From the NCBI RefSeq assembly GCF_001584185.1, contig NZ_CP013234.1, positions 868,001 to 932,000 on the forward strand: DNA of 64,000 nucleotides, in the 5' to 3' direction. A model generated the notes under the pieces. That model saw nothing but the letters and a program-made list of their open reading frames with translations, made no database searches and was not told where the DNA came from. The translations under genes were made by a program, and so were the position numbers. Origin of the DNA: Collimonas pratensis. GTDB taxonomy: Bacteria; Pseudomonadota; Gammaproteobacteria; Burkholderiales; Burkholderiaceae_D. This document shows, in pieces, positions 36,948 through 47,548 of the stretch (position 1 is the first letter of the stretch; each line of letters starts with the position of its first letter).

Positions 36948-37991
36948 TTAGCCCGGGAAATTATCCGGCGTCTTGGCCGCGGCGCGCGCTGTCGCCAGCG
37001 AAATCACGTTGCGCTTGACCAGGTCGGTCAGGTTGCTGTCCAGGGTTTGCATGCCCATGTTGCTGCCGGTCTGGATCGCCGAATACATCTGGGCGATCTT
37101 GCTTTCGCGGATCAGGTTGCGGATCGCCGGCGTGCCCAGCATGATTTCATGGGCGGCGACGCGGCCGGAGCCATCCTTGGTTTTCAGCAGGCTTTGCGAA
37201 ATCACCGCCTGCAGCGATTCCGACAGCATGGCGCGCACCATTTCTTTTTCTTCCGCCGGAAAGACGTCGACGATACGGTCGATGGTCTTGGCGGCGGAGG
37301 ATGTGTGCAAGGTGCCGAACACCAGGTGACCGGTTTCTGCGGCAGTCATGGCCAGGCGGATGGTCTCCAGGTCGCGCAACTCGCCGACCAGGATGACATC
37401 CGGGTCTTCGCGCAAGGCCGAGCGCAGCGCATTGCTGAACGAATGGGTATGCGGACCGACTTCGCGCTGGTTGATCAGGCACTTGTTGGACTGATGGACG
37501 AATTCGATCGGATCTTCAATGGTCAGGATGTGCGCGTATTCGTTTTCATTGACGTGGTTGACCATCGCCGCCAGCGTGGTCGATTTGCCGGAGCCGGTCG
37601 GGCCGGTGACTAGCACCAGGCCACGTGGCTTGAGCGACAGTTCGGCAAAGATGCGCGGCGCATTGAGCTGTTCCAGCGTCAGCACGGTGGAAGGAATGGT
37701 CCGCAATACGGCGGCCGCGCCCCGGTCCTGGTTGAATGCATTGACGCGAAAGCGCGCCAGGCCCGGGATCTCGAACGAGAAATCGCACTCCAGGTGTTCT
37801 TCGAAAGCCTTGCGCTGGCCGTCGTTCATGATGTCATAGATCATCGAGTGCACGTCTTTGTGCTCGAGCGGCGGCAAGTTGATGCGGCGCACATCTCCAT
37901 GAACCCGGATCATCGGCGGCAAGCCTGCGGATAGATGCAAATCGGATGCCTTGTTCTTCACCGAAAAAGCCAGAAGTTCGGAAATGTCCAT
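36948..37991 (-). CDS. pilT: Type IV pilus retraction ATPase PilT
   Basis: 347 residues, standard length. Drives pilus retraction for twitching motility and DNA uptake. Walker A VTGPTGSGKSTTLAAMVNHVN (about residue 130), ILTIEDPIEFVHQSNKCLINQREVGPHT, Walker B DVILVGELRDLETIRLAMTAAETGHLVFGTLHTSSAAKTIDRIVDVFP, and the PilT-specific AIRNLIRE motif (about residue 288) that is required for retraction. Divergent from yggS-proC, the usual arrangement. Confidence 0.98.
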   Translation of the reverse strand: MDISELLAFSVKNKASDLHLSAGLPPMIRVHGDVRRINLPPLEHKDVHSMIYDIMNDGQRKAFEEHLECDFSFEIPGLARFRVNAFNQDRGAAAVLRTIPSTVLTLEQLNAPRIFAELSLKPRGLVLVTGPTGSGKSTTLAAMVNHVNENEYAHILTIEDPIEFVHQSNKCLINQREVGPHTHSFSNALRSALREDPDVILVGELRDLETIRLAMTAAETGHLVFGTLHTSSAAKTIDRIVDVFPAEEKEMVRAMLSESLQAVISQSLLKTKDGSGRVAAHEIMLGTPAIRNLIRESKIAQMYSAIQTGSNMGMQTLDSNLTDLVKRNVISLATARAAAKTPDNFPG

Positions 37992-38176
37992 TTATAATCC
38001 CTGTGCTGAATTTTGTTTGTTGAAAGGCATCTTTGGAACCGCATGCTACCTTGTAGTGCTTTCTTCACGATCCGGCCAGCGCCAAAATCCTGAAAAAAGT
38101 TTCCAAACCAGCCAGCTGAAGGCTTTTAGTGGCACAACCAAGTAGTTCTTTACGGCAATTTCCAAAGTCTCCGATT

Positions 38177-38923
38177 ATGTCCTTAATGTCCCAGAAGTTG
38201 CAAGCCGTCCATGCCAGTATTCAGGCCGCAGCCGCTGCGGTGTCGCGCCGGCCTGACAGTGTTGCCTTGCTGGCGGTCTCCAAGACCTTCGGCGCCGACA
38301 TGGTGCTGGAGGCGATTGCCGCCGGCCAGCGCGCCTTTGGCGAAAACTATCTGCAGGAAGCCGTCGCCAAGATGGCGGCGGTCGCGCTTGCGCTGCAAGC
38401 CGGACCTGACGCCGCGGCGGCGCGGCCCTTGCTGGAATGGCATTTTATCGGCCCGATCCAAAGTAACAAGACACGCCCGATCGCGGAAAACTTCGCCTGG
38501 GTGCATACCGTGGAGCGTGAAAAAATCGCCCAGCGCCTGTCCGAACAGCGGCCGCCGCATCTGCCGCCGCTGAATATCTGCCTGCAGGTGAATATCAGCG
38601 GCGAGGCCAGCAAGAGCGGCATGGCGCCGGCCGAGGTGCTGGCGGCGGCGCGCGCCATCGTCGGCTTGCCGCGGCTGCGGCTGCGCGGCCTGATGGCAAT
38701 CCCTGAACCGACCGAGGATCTGCAGAAACAACATGCGGCATTCCGCCAGACGCGGGAACTGCTGCAGCAATTACAAGCCGAGCTGCCGGCGCATGCCGCG
38801 CAGCTGGATACTTTATCGATGGGCATGTCGGCCGACATGGCGGTGGCAATCGAGGAGGGTGCCACCATCGTGCGCGTCGGCAGTGCCATTTTTGGACAAC
38901 GTGAGCGGACCATTCAATCATGA
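38177..38923 (+). CDS. yggS: YggS-family PLP homeostasis protein
   Basis: 248 residues from the ATG at 38177; 38186 is an alternative. Single-domain alanine-racemase fold with PLP-binding Lys in VALLAVSKTFGADMV (about residue 36), AFGENYLQEAVAKM, WHFIGPIQSNKTR, LQVNISGEASKSGM and LSMGMSADMAVAIEEGATIVRVGSAIFG. It controls free pyridoxal phosphate and is not a racemase. The stop overlaps proC (ATGA), the conserved yggS-proC pair. Confidence 0.95.
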   Translation: MSLMSQKLQAVHASIQAAAAAVSRRPDSVALLAVSKTFGADMVLEAIAAGQRAFGENYLQEAVAKMAAVALALQAGPDAAAARPLLEWHFIGPIQSNKTRPIAENFAWVHTVEREKIAQRLSEQRPPHLPPLNICLQVNISGEASKSGMAPAEVLAAARAIVGLPRLRLRGLMAIPEPTEDLQKQHAAFRQTRELLQQLQAELPAHAAQLDTLSMGMSADMAVAIEEGATIVRVGSAIFGQRERTIQS

Positions 38924-39750
38924 ACATGAAAAAACAATTGAACATCAGTTTCATCGGCGGCGGCAATATGGCGGCTGCACTCATCGGCGGGCTGGCAGGC
39001 AAGGTCACCGACGGCGGCAATATCCATGTCATAGATCCTAACCTGGAGGCCTTGCAGAGCCTGGCGCAGCGCTTTGGCGTGACACCGGCCAGCGAGATCG
39101 ACGCCATGGTCAGCGTCAGCGATGTCATCGTGCTGGCGGTCAAGCCGCAGCAGATGAAGCAGGTAATCGGCCAGTTGCGGCCCTATCTGACGACGCAAAT
39201 GGTGCTGTCGATTGCCGCCGGCATTCGCGCCGCCGACATGTCGCGCTGGCTGGGCGGGCACGATGTCATCGTGCGCTGCATGCCGAACACGCCAGCGCTG
39301 ATCGGCAAGGGCATCACCGGCATGGTCGCCGGCGCCGGCGTATCGCCGCAGCAGCGCGAGACCGCCGACCTGATCATGCAGGCGGTCGGCAGCACGGTGT
39401 GGCTGGACGACGAAGCGAAGATCGACGCGGTGACGGCGGTTTCAGGCAGCGGCCCGGCCTATGTGTTTTATTTCATCGAGGCGATGCAGCAGGCAGCCCA
39501 GGAATTGGGGTTGACCGCGGAGCAGGGCATCGAGCTGGCCAAGGCGACTTTTACCGGGGCGGCGCAGCTGGCGGCGCAATCGGCTGAGCCGGTCTCGCTG
39601 CTGCGCGAGCGCGTGACCTCGAAAGGCGGCACCACCTACGCTGCCTTGACCAGCATGGAAGATGCCGGGGTCAAGCAGGCCATCGTCAATGCAGTCAAGG
39701 CGGCAGCGGCGCGCGGACAGGAACTGGGCGACGAGTTCGGGCGCGACTGA
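38920..39750 (+). CDS. proC: Pyrroline-5-carboxylate reductase
   Basis: 276 residues. Last step of proline synthesis, with NAD(P)H. Rossmann motif ISFIGGGNMAAALIGGL at residues 9-25, VLAVKPQQMKQVI, MPNTPALIGKGITGM, and the C-terminal dimer domain AVSGSGPAYVFYFIEAM and LLRERVTSKGGTTYAAL (active-site Ser/Thr region). The ATG overlaps the yggS stop, so the pair is coupled. Confidence 0.97.
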   Translation: MNMKKQLNISFIGGGNMAAALIGGLAGKVTDGGNIHVIDPNLEALQSLAQRFGVTPASEIDAMVSVSDVIVLAVKPQQMKQVIGQLRPYLTTQMVLSIAAGIRAADMSRWLGGHDVIVRCMPNTPALIGKGITGMVAGAGVSPQQRETADLIMQAVGSTVWLDDEAKIDAVTAVSGSGPAYVFYFIEAMQQAAQELGLTAEQGIELAKATFTGAAQLAAQSAEPVSLLRERVTSKGGTTYAALTSMEDAGVKQAIVNAVKAAAARGQELGDEFGRD

Positions 39751-39751
39751 C

Positions 39752-39845
39752 GTAGGGTGTGGGCACAGCCTGCCCACGCGTGACTTCAATTGCGTCTCCC
39801 AGTGCATGCTGCTAACGCGTGGGCAAAAAAACTTGCCCACCCTAC
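39752..39845. repeat. GTAGGGTGGGC palindromic intergenic repeat, copy 3 (bipartite)
   Basis: GTAGGGTGTGGGCACAGCCTGCCCACGCGTG, a 37-base spacer, then CGCGTGGGCA followed by AAAAAACTTGCCCACCCTAC. The right half is almost identical to that of copy 1. It lies in the convergent junction of proC and the DUF883 gene, before a normal terminator. Confidence 0.85.
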
Positions 39846-39846
39846 A

Positions 39847-39891
39847 AAAAAACAACGCCCATCGCATTGCGATGGGCGTTGTTTTTTTGGT
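39847..39891. terminator. Bidirectional terminator between proC and the DUF883 gene
   Basis: ACAACGCCCATCGCA and TGCGATGGGCGTTGT form a perfect stem of about 15 bp, flanked by AAAAAAA on the left and TTTTTTT on the right, so it serves transcription from both sides. Confidence 0.93.
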
Positions 39892-39911
39892 GCTGCAGAA
39901 GGTTGCAGATC

Positions 39912-40232
39912 TTATCTGCTGCGGCCGATCGCCAGGCCAGCCAGCAAGCCGATGACGGCTGCCACGCTGACTGCCTTCCATGGATTGTCACCAACGTATT
40001 CGTCAGTCACGTGGGCAGCGTGCTTGGTCTTTTCCACCGCTTTCTTGGTCGCTTTCGGCAGTTCCGATTTGGCAGTGTCCAGCGCCGCTTTCAGCTTGGC
40101 GCGCGCCTGGTTGTACTTGGTTTCGGCGTGGTCATGGGTATCGTCGAGCAGGTTTTCTGCATCCTTGATGACCGATTTCAGTTCGCCAGCCAGATTGTCA
40201 CGCATCTCTTTTACGTTGTCGGTAGTAGCCAT
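39912..40232 (-). CDS. DUF883 (ElaB/YqjD/YgaM-like) membrane-anchored protein
   Basis: 106 residues. A long charged amphipathic helix (about 1-80: LAGELKSVIKDAENLLDDTHDHAETKYNQARAKLKAALD) precedes one C-terminal helix NPWKAVSVAAVIGLLAGLAIGRSR that anchors it in the inner membrane. E. coli members bind ribosomes in stationary phase and are stress-induced. The C-terminal GRSR after the helix is typical. Its own gene, with a terminator behind it. Confidence 0.9.
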   Translation of the reverse strand: MATTDNVKEMRDNLAGELKSVIKDAENLLDDTHDHAETKYNQARAKLKAALDTAKSELPKATKKAVEKTKHAAHVTDEYVGDNPWKAVSVAAVIGLLAGLAIGRSR

Positions 40233-40302
40233 GTTTGCCTCTTCAATGTGGATTGCGGGGAAAGATGTTGTCTAATATATCACATAAAATGACGAATGGT
40301 TT

Positions 40303-41157
40303 TCAGCGTAGAGCATAGTCCAGCGCAATGCCGGCGAATACCGCTGCGCCCAGCCAGTTGTTGTGGCGGAAAGCGGCAAAGCAGCCAACCCGGTCGCGGT
40401 TGCGGATCAGGCGGTAGTGATAGATCGCGCAAGCGGCCGCCAGCAGCATGCCGGCGCTGAACCAGCCGCGCAAGCCGTACTGCCAGCCTACAGCAAATAT
40501 TAAACCCAAACTGGCGGCATAACAAAGCATGATCGCCAGCACATCGTAGCGGCCGAAGGTGATCGCCGAAGTGCGGATGCCGATCTTGAGGTCATCGTCG
40601 CGGTCGACCATGGCGTATTCGGTATCGTAAGCCACTGCCCAGAACACATTGGCGACCAGCAGCAGCCACGCCGCTGCCGGCACGCTTCCCTGTACCGCAG
40701 CAAAGCCCATGGGAATGCCGAAGCCGAAGGCGATGCCGAGGTAGGCTTGCGGAATCGCGAAGAAGCGTTTGAAGTAAGGATAGCTGCCGGCGACGATCAC
40801 CGCAATTACCGATAATTCCTTGGTCAGGGTGTTGAGCGGCAGGATCAGCAGCAGCGACAGCAGGGTCAGCAGCACGGCCACCATGACGGCTTCCCAGGCT
40901 GCGATTTTGCCGCTGGTGAGCGGCCGTTCGGCGGTGCGCTTGACGTGCTTGTCGAAATCGCGATCGGCAAAATCGTTGATGGCGCAGCCGGCCGAGCGCA
41001 TCAGCGCGGTGCCGACGCAAAAAATCGCCACCAGCGTCCATGCCGGTTTGCCGCCGGCGGCCAGCCAGAGAGCGGCCAGGGTCGGCCACAGGAGCAGCAG
41101 GATACCGATGGGTTTGTCCATGCGGATCAGCTGGAAATAGAGTTTAAGGCGATTCAT
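40303..41157 (-). CDS. ubiA: 4-hydroxybenzoate octaprenyltransferase
   Basis: 284 residues, about eight helices. Prenylates 4-hydroxybenzoate in ubiquinone synthesis. The two Asp-rich motifs are present: [15 protein letters not shown] (about residue 70) and [20 protein letters not shown] (about residue 190). Starts [27 protein letters not shown], as in the family. It uses prenyl diphosphates extended from the FPP made by IspA. oxyR lies upstream but is separated from it by a terminator. Confidence 0.97.
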   Translation of the reverse strand: MNRLKLYFQLIRMDKPIGILLLLWPTLAALWLAAGGKPAWTLVAIFCVGTALMRSAGCAINDFADRDFDKHVKRTAERPLTSGKIAAWEAVMVAVLLTLLSLLLILPLNTLTKELSVIAVIVAGSYPYFKRFFAIPQAYLGIAFGFGIPMGFAAVQGSVPAAAWLLLVANVFWAVAYDTEYAMVDRDDDLKIGIRTSAITFGRYDVLAIMLCYAASLGLIFAVGWQYGLRGWFSAGMLLAAACAIYHYRLIRNRDRVGCFAAFRHNNWLGAAVFAGIALDYALR

Positions 41158-41183
41158 TGCGGATTCATTGCGCTGTAGGTGAT

Positions 41184-41210
41184 CAAAAAAAGAGACCTTA
41201 AAAAGGTCTC
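41184..41210 (-). terminator. oxyR terminator
   Basis: On the minus strand GAGACCTTTTTAAGGTCTC is followed by TTTTTTT: 8-bp stem, small loop and U-tract. It separates oxyR from ubiA downstream. Confidence 0.88.
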
Positions 41211-41254
41211 CGGGGTCTCGGTGAAGACGGCGCGGACGGCGCTTGCGTTTCGGT

Positions 41255-42202
41255 TCAGCCTTCGATGGCTATCGCATCATGCAGCAGGCTGACGCCTTTC
41301 AAGCCGCAGGCCAGCACAGCCTTTTGGACGGCTTCGATGGCAGCGTGGCGGGTAAAGCTCTTGCGCCAGACGATCACCACCCGGCGCGACGGTCCGGGAG
41401 CGGTAAACGGCACATAGCGCAGCATGCCGTCCTTGGCGTCCAGGTCCGGCACGGACGCTTGCGGCAGGACCGTGATGCCGATGCCGGAAGCCACCATGTG
41501 GCGTATGGTCTCCAGCGAAGAGCCTTCAAAGGTGCGGGCGATGCCGTCGCCGGCGGTCGAGAAGCGCGACATTTCGGGACACACTTCCAGCACTTGGTCG
41601 CGGAAGCAATGGCCGTTGCCCAGCAACAGCATGGTTTCCGATTTCAGATCCTGGGCGCTGATGCTGGCGCGTTCGGCCCAGGCATGGTGTTTGGGAAGCG
41701 CTACCACGAACGGTTCGTCGTACAGCGGCTGCACCATCAGGCCATGCTCGGGAAACGGCAGGGCGATGATGGCGGCGTCCAGTTCGCCCTGGCGCAGTAG
41801 CTCCAGCAGGCGCACGGTGAAATTTTCCTGCAGTACCAGCGGCATCTGCGGCACTTGCTCGATCATGGTTTTCACCAGCGGCGGCAGCAAATACGGGCCG
41901 ACGGTGTAGATGATGCCGAGGCGCAGCGGCCCGGCCAGCGGGTCCTTGTTCTGGTTGGCGATTTCGCGGATGGTAGCGGTTTGCTCCAGCACCCGTTCCG
42001 CTTGCGCCACGATTTGCGCGCCCAGCGGCGTCACCGATATTTCGGTGCCGCCTCTTTCGAAGATCACCACGCCCAGCTCGTCCTCCAGCTTCTTGATCGC
42101 GACGGAGAGAGTCGGCTGCGCCACGAAGCAGGCTTCCGCGGCATGGCCAAAGTGCTTTACGCGCGCTACCGCGACGATATATTTGAGTTCGGTCAGAGTC
42201 AT
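41255..42202 (-). CDS. oxyR: Hydrogen-peroxide-sensing LysR regulator OxyR
   Basis: 315 residues. [53 protein letters not shown] at the N-terminus. The redox pair is present at the E. coli numbers: Cys199 in [11 protein letters not shown] and Cys208 in VLEVCPE, so disulfide switching on peroxide is expected. It regulates antioxidant genes such as katG and ahpC; none of them is in the window. Located between recG and ubiA on the same strand. Confidence 0.97.
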   Translation of the reverse strand: MTLTELKYIVAVARVKHFGHAAEACFVAQPTLSVAIKKLEDELGVVIFERGGTEISVTPLGAQIVAQAERVLEQTATIREIANQNKDPLAGPLRLGIIYTVGPYLLPPLVKTMIEQVPQMPLVLQENFTVRLLELLRQGELDAAIIALPFPEHGLMVQPLYDEPFVVALPKHHAWAERASISAQDLKSETMLLLGNGHCFRDQVLEVCPEMSRFSTAGDGIARTFEGSSLETIRHMVASGIGITVLPQASVPDLDAKDGMLRYVPFTAPGPSRRVVIVWRKSFTRHAAIEAVQKAVLACGLKGVSLLHDAIAIEG

Positions 42203-42296
42203 GTTGTTATCTTCGCATATTTTTTAAGAGAGGATGTATCTCCATGTTTCAATGCCATTTTTGCATGCCCGTATTGCTGGCCTCGCCGCCGGCCCG

Positions 42297-44426
42297 CTAA
42301 ACCTTGAGGAAGTCTTCCCGTCCGCCCAGCCAGCGCGCCAGATGGGCGCTGACGGTGGCGTTGTTGGCCGGCGTCGGTTCCTGCAGCAGGGTATGCGCCA
42401 GTTCGCGCGCGCGGTCGACCAGCCATTGGTCGGTCATCAGGTCGGCGAAGCGCAGCATGGCCTGACCCGACTGCCGTGCTCCCAGGAATTCGCCGGGACC
42501 GCGGATTTCGAGGTCGCGCCGGGCGATCTCAAAGCCGTCGGTAGTTTCGCGCATGGTCATCAGGCGCTGCTTGGCGATATGGCCGAGCGGACTTTGATAT
42601 AACAACAAGCATACGCTGGCTGCAGAACCGCGTCCAACCCGGCCGCGCAGCTGGTGCAGCTGCGACAAGCCGAAGCGTTCCGCATGCTCGATCACCATCA
42701 GCGAGGCATTCGGTACGTCGACCCCGACTTCAATCACGGTGGTCGCCACCAGCACGTGGCAGTCGCCGGCGCTGAAGGCATCCATCACTTCCTGTTTTTC
42801 GGCCTGCTTGAGGCGGCCGTGCACCAGGCCGACACGCAGGTCGGGCAGCGCCTCCGCCAGCATGGCGTAGGTCTCGGTGGCCGTCTGCAGCTGCAAGGCT
42901 TCCGATTCTTCGATCAGCGGGCAGACCCAGTAAGCTTGGCGGCCGTCCTGCACGGCGGCGTGGACACGCGCGATCACTTCATCGCGGCGGATCTGGTCGA
43001 CGGCGCGCGTGACAATTGGCGTGCGGCCGGGCGGCAGTTCGTCGATCACCGAGATTTCCAAGTCGGCGTAATAGGTCATCGCCAGCGTGCGCGGGATCGG
43101 CGTTGCGCTCATCATCAGCTGGTGCGGCACCACGGCCGCGGCTGTTGCCGTCGCCGGCGCGCCATCGTCGCCGCCATTCTCGGAAGTGGTCTTGTTGCGC
43201 AGCGCCAGCCGCTGGCCGACGCCGAAGCGGTGCTGTTCATCGACAATCACCAGCCCCAGCTTGGCGAACTGTACGCTATCCTGGATCAGGGCGTGGGTGC
43301 CGATCACCAGCTGCGCGGCGCCGGATTCGATCATGGCTTGCGCTGCCAGCTTGTCCTTTTTCTTCAGGCTGCCGGTGAGCCAGGCGACCTGCACCCCGAG
43401 CGGCTCCATCCAGGCGGCGATCTTGCGGAAATGCTGGTCGGCGAGGATTTCGGTGGGCGCCATCAGCACTGCCTGATAGCCGCTGTCGATTGCCTGCGCC
43501 GCCGCCAGCGCCGCTACCACGGTCTTGCCGCTGCCGACGTCGCCTTGCAGCAGGCGTTGCATTGGAAACGAGGCGCGCAGGTCTGCGCTGATCTCGGCGA
43601 CTACCCGCTGCTGTGCCTTGGTCAGGGTAAACGGCAGAGTCGCCAGGAAGGCGGCGGACAATTTCCCGACCAGCGGCAGGGCCCGCGCATTCTTGGCGCG
43701 GCGCGCGACCTGGGCGCGTTTCAACGACAATTGCTGGGCCAGCAGTTCATCGAACTTCATCCTGACCCAAGCTGGATGCGAGCGGTCTTCCAGCGCATGC
43801 TCGTCGACTTCCGGCGGCGGATTGTGCAGCAGGCGCACGGCGTCTTCAAACGGACTCAGCTGCTGTGCCGCCAGCTGTGCCGGCGACAAGGTATCGCGCC
43901 ATTCGATGTTCTGCATGGCGTCGGCGATCGCTTTGCACAGGAATACTTGCGACAAGCCTTCGCCGGCCGGATACACTGGCGTCAGGACCTCGGGCAGGGG
44001 CGCGCCTTCCAGCACCACCTTATAGTTGGGATGGACCACTTCGGCGCCGAAAAAGCCATGGCGGATTTCGCCGCGTGCGCGGACCCGGGTGCCGACCGCC
44101 AACTGCTTGGTCTGGCTGCCGTAGAAATTCAGGAAGCGCATCACCAGCTGGCCGCTGTCGTCGGCCAGCGTCACAATTAGCTGACGGCGTGGCCGATACT
44201 GGATCTCGCAAGCGCTGACCACCCCTTCGACTTGCGCGGTGCTGGCGCCCATCATGCCGGCCTGGCGGATGCTGACGACTTCGGTTTCGTCCTCGTAGCG
44301 CAGCGGCAGGTGCAAAACCAGGTCCATGTCGGTGCGCAAGCCGAGTTTCTCCAGCTTGCTGGCGCGGCTGTTCACGACTGGGGCGGAGACGGGTTTGGCA
44401 GCAGGTTTTCGCTTTGGAGCAGGCAT
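42297..44426 (-). CDS. recG: ATP-dependent DNA helicase RecG
   Basis: 709 residues. It reverses stalled forks and branches Holliday junctions. The wedge OB domain (VEGVVSACEIQYRPRRQLIVTLADDSGQLVMRFLNFYGSQTKQ) comes first, then Walker A LLQGDVGSGKTVVAALAAA (about residue 295), the DEQH box LVIVDEQHRFGVGQRLALRNK, motif III MMSATPIPRTLAMTYYADLEISVIDELPPGRTPI, and motifs IV-VI (VGLVHGRLKQAEKQEVM, ATTVIEVGVDVPNASLMVIEHAERFGLSQLHQLRGRVGRG). A Gly/Ala-rich insert of about 20 residues lies between motifs II and III. The N-terminal 20 residues are Lys/Pro/Ala-rich. Confidence 0.97.
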   Translation of the reverse strand: MPAPKRKPAAKPVSAPVVNSRASKLEKLGLRTDMDLVLHLPLRYEDETEVVSIRQAGMMGASTAQVEGVVSACEIQYRPRRQLIVTLADDSGQLVMRFLNFYGSQTKQLAVGTRVRARGEIRHGFFGAEVVHPNYKVVLEGAPLPEVLTPVYPAGEGLSQVFLCKAIADAMQNIEWRDTLSPAQLAAQQLSPFEDAVRLLHNPPPEVDEHALEDRSHPAWVRMKFDELLAQQLSLKRAQVARRAKNARALPLVGKLSAAFLATLPFTLTKAQQRVVAEISADLRASFPMQRLLQGDVGSGKTVVAALAAAQAIDSGYQAVLMAPTEILADQHFRKIAAWMEPLGVQVAWLTGSLKKKDKLAAQAMIESGAAQLVIGTHALIQDSVQFAKLGLVIVDEQHRFGVGQRLALRNKTTSENGGDDGAPATATAAAVVPHQLMMSATPIPRTLAMTYYADLEISVIDELPPGRTPIVTRAVDQIRRDEVIARVHAAVQDGRQAYWVCPLIEESEALQLQTATETYAMLAEALPDLRVGLVHGRLKQAEKQEVMDAFSAGDCHVLVATTVIEVGVDVPNASLMVIEHAERFGLSQLHQLRGRVGRGSAASVCLLLYQSPLGHIAKQRLMTMRETTDGFEIARRDLEIRGPGEFLGARQSGQAMLRFADLMTDQWLVDRARELAHTLLQEPTPANNATVSAHLARWLGGREDFLKV

Positions 44427-44623
44427 ATCGGGCTATTAATCGGGCTATTAATTAGTGGCTGAGGGCGGCAGGGCGTAAAATAGCGGGTTTGCTCGCGGGC
44501 TTGCGTATTAAGCGTTGTTATCAAGCGTTGTATCCTTGTCATTGACGGATTTCAGCCTTTGCCATTGTAAAGCCTATAGCTGTCATGGCAACCCGAGCGT
44601 CATTTTTCATTATTTATCCGAGC
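44427..44623. promoter_or_regulatory. recG-queA divergent spacer with a possible queA promoter
   Basis: TTGACG (44542-44547) has a weak -10 TTGTAA at 17-base spacing (44565-44570), 54 bases before the queA ATG. No gene is seen in the spacer. Confidence 0.35.
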
Positions 44624-45643
44624 ATGCATTCTCTTTCCGACTACGATTTCGACCTGCCGCCAGAATTGATCGCGCAAACGCCGCTTTCCGAGCGCAGCGC
44701 CTCGCGCCTGCTGCACCTGGATGGCGAACAGTTGATAGATCGGCAATTCACTGACATTGTCGAACAGCTGAATGCCGGCGATCTGCTGGTGTTTAACGAT
44801 ACCCGGGTGCTCAAGGCGCGCTTTTTCGGCATCAAGGAAACCGGCGGCAAGGTCGAGGTGCTGGTGGAACGGGTGGTGGACGACCGTACCGTGCATGCTC
44901 AGGTACGTGCTTCGAAGTCGCCGCCTGCCGGCGCCGTGATTCGCCTGGCCGACGCCTTCGATGTTACGGTGGGCGAGCGCGTCGGCGAGTTCTATACCCT
45001 GCGCTTTCCCGCCGATGTGTTCGAACTGATCGATGCTCACGGCCGCCTGCCGTTGCCGCCCTATATCGAACACGATGCCGACGCCTTTGATGAAACCCGC
45101 TATCAAACGGTGTATGCCAAGCATGCCGGCGCCGTGGCTGCGCCTACCGCGGGTTTGCATTTTGACCAGGCGCTGCTGGAGCGCTTGCAGCAGAAGGGCA
45201 TAGGCTTCGCCTACGTCACGCTGCACGTAGGCGCCGGCACCTTCCAGCCGGTGCGCAGCGAAAACCTGGCGGAGCACAAGATGCACAGCGAGTGGTACAC
45301 CATCAGCGACGCCACGGTGGAGGCGGTGCGCGCCGCCAAGGCAGCCGGCGGCAAGGTGGTCGCAGTCGGCACCACCAGCCTGCGGGCGCTGGAATCGGCC
45401 TCGCAATCCGGCGCCCTGCAAGCCGGCAGCGCCGATACCGCCTTGTTCATCACACCGGGCTATCGTTTCAAGACGGTGGACCGCCTGATCACGAATTTCC
45501 ATTTGCCGAAATCGACCTTGCTGATGCTGGTCTCGGCTTTTGCCGGCTATGACCGCATACGTGCCGCCTATGCGCATGCCATCGCCCAGCACTATCGCTT
45601 CTTTAGCTATGGCGATGCAATGCTGCTGACTTATACCGTTTAA
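44624..45643 (+). CDS. queA: S-adenosylmethionine:tRNA ribosyltransferase-isomerase
   Basis: 339 residues from the ATG at 44624 (an ATG at 44585 adds 13 residues unlike the family). Makes epoxyqueuosine on tRNA. Signatures: [105 protein letters not shown] and [21 protein letters not shown]. The adjacent tgt gene (24 bases downstream) makes the preceding step, and yajC-secDF follow, the usual gamma/betaproteobacterial order. Confidence 0.97.
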   Translation: MHSLSDYDFDLPPELIAQTPLSERSASRLLHLDGEQLIDRQFTDIVEQLNAGDLLVFNDTRVLKARFFGIKETGGKVEVLVERVVDDRTVHAQVRASKSPPAGAVIRLADAFDVTVGERVGEFYTLRFPADVFELIDAHGRLPLPPYIEHDADAFDETRYQTVYAKHAGAVAAPTAGLHFDQALLERLQQKGIGFAYVTLHVGAGTFQPVRSENLAEHKMHSEWYTISDATVEAVRAAKAAGGKVVAVGTTSLRALESASQSGALQAGSADTALFITPGYRFKTVDRLITNFHLPKSTLLMLVSAFAGYDRIRAAYAHAIAQHYRFFSYGDAMLLTYTV

Positions 45644-45649
45644 TTTTAA

Positions 45650-46795
<1,146 letters not shown>

Positions 46796-46867
46796 AGTGG
46801 CTGAAATTGCTTGATGGGAAATATGTATTTTGCAACTATTTTCTAGTAAGCGACTCTAAGCACACTG

Positions 46868-46909
46868 GTCCAATCCGCCTGCACCCACTATAGTGACGGC
46901 GGATCGGAC
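46868..46909 (+). other. Large stem-loop downstream of tgt
   Basis: GTCCAATCCGCC (46868-46879) pairs with GGCGGATCGGAC (46898-46909), one mismatch in 12; the inner CACTATAGTG (46886-46895) is itself a palindrome. The sequence after it is only TGATTTTCC, a weak U-tract. Probably ends or processes the queA-tgt mRNA before yajC, which starts 107 bases later. The rest of the 220-base spacer shows no gene. Confidence 0.55.
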
Positions 46910-47015
46910 TGATTTTCCTGGCAATATATAGCGCCCGGGAGCGGCTGGACGGTTGCATGCTGTTACCCAATGCTAGAATGCTGGGCTATTTTCAAACTAT
47001 TACCTGGAGCAACTC

Positions 47016-47369
47016 GTGTCAATTATTTCCAGCGCTTACGCGCAAACTGCACCTGCGGCTACTGCTGCCACCGGCCCGCTGGGCCTGAGCGGCAACCTGA
47101 CCAGCTTTTTGCCAATCATCCTGATGTTCGTGGTGTTGTACTTCCTGATGATCCGTCCGCAAATGAAGCGTCAGAAAGAACAGAAAGCCATGATGGAAGC
47201 GCTCGGCAAGGGCGATGAAGTAGTGACGGCCGGCGGCATGCTGGGCAAGATCACCAAGGTTGCCGACGGCTACATTACCCTGGAAATCGCCAGCGGTACT
47301 GAAGTCGTGGTGCAAAAGGGTTCGGTCACCACATTGCTGCCAAAGGGCACGATCAAGACGGCTCTGTAA
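47016..47369 (+). CDS. yajC: Preprotein translocase accessory subunit YajC
   Basis: 117 residues, GTG start with TGGAG upstream. One transmembrane segment (about residues 31-48, FLPIILMFVVLYFLMIRPQ) followed by the basic cytoplasmic part QMKRQKEQKAMMEALGKGDEVVTAGGMLGKITKVADGYITLEIASGTEV. It associates with SecDF, encoded next. The start is GTG, chosen because MSIISSAYAQ is the expected N-terminus. Confidence 0.96.
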   Translation: MSIISSAYAQTAPAATAATGPLGLSGNLTSFLPIILMFVVLYFLMIRPQMKRQKEQKAMMEALGKGDEVVTAGGMLGKITKVADGYITLEIASGTEVVVQKGSVTTLLPKGTIKTAL

Positions 47370-47445
47370 GCAGGCGCCTGACTGATGGAACGAGAGCATC
47401 CGGATGGGTGCTCTCTTCAAATGTATAGTCCGGAATAAAAAAAGA

Positions 47446-47483
47446 GCCTGGCGGCGCAATGCCACAAGACATCGCCGCAGGGC
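47446..47483 (+). other. Long hairpin in the secD leader
   Basis: GCCTGGCGGCG (47446-47456) pairs with CGCCGCAGGGC (47473-47483) over 10 of 11 positions including one G-U, 66 bases before the secD ATG. A shorter hairpin (GAGAGCA...TGCTCTC, about 47390-47415) precedes it after yajC. No leader peptide with an obvious arrest motif is visible. Confidence 0.45.
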
Positions 47484-47548
47484 ATCGGCTGCATTAACCA
47501 TGCAAGCAAGAGACTCCCTCTGAGACTCACACAGAACGCTGAATCAAT

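Noticed and set aside
46796-47015. tRNA or small RNA gene in the tgt-yajC gap
   Set aside because: No cloverleaf arms or TTCRA loop are found; only the nested stem-loop is supported.
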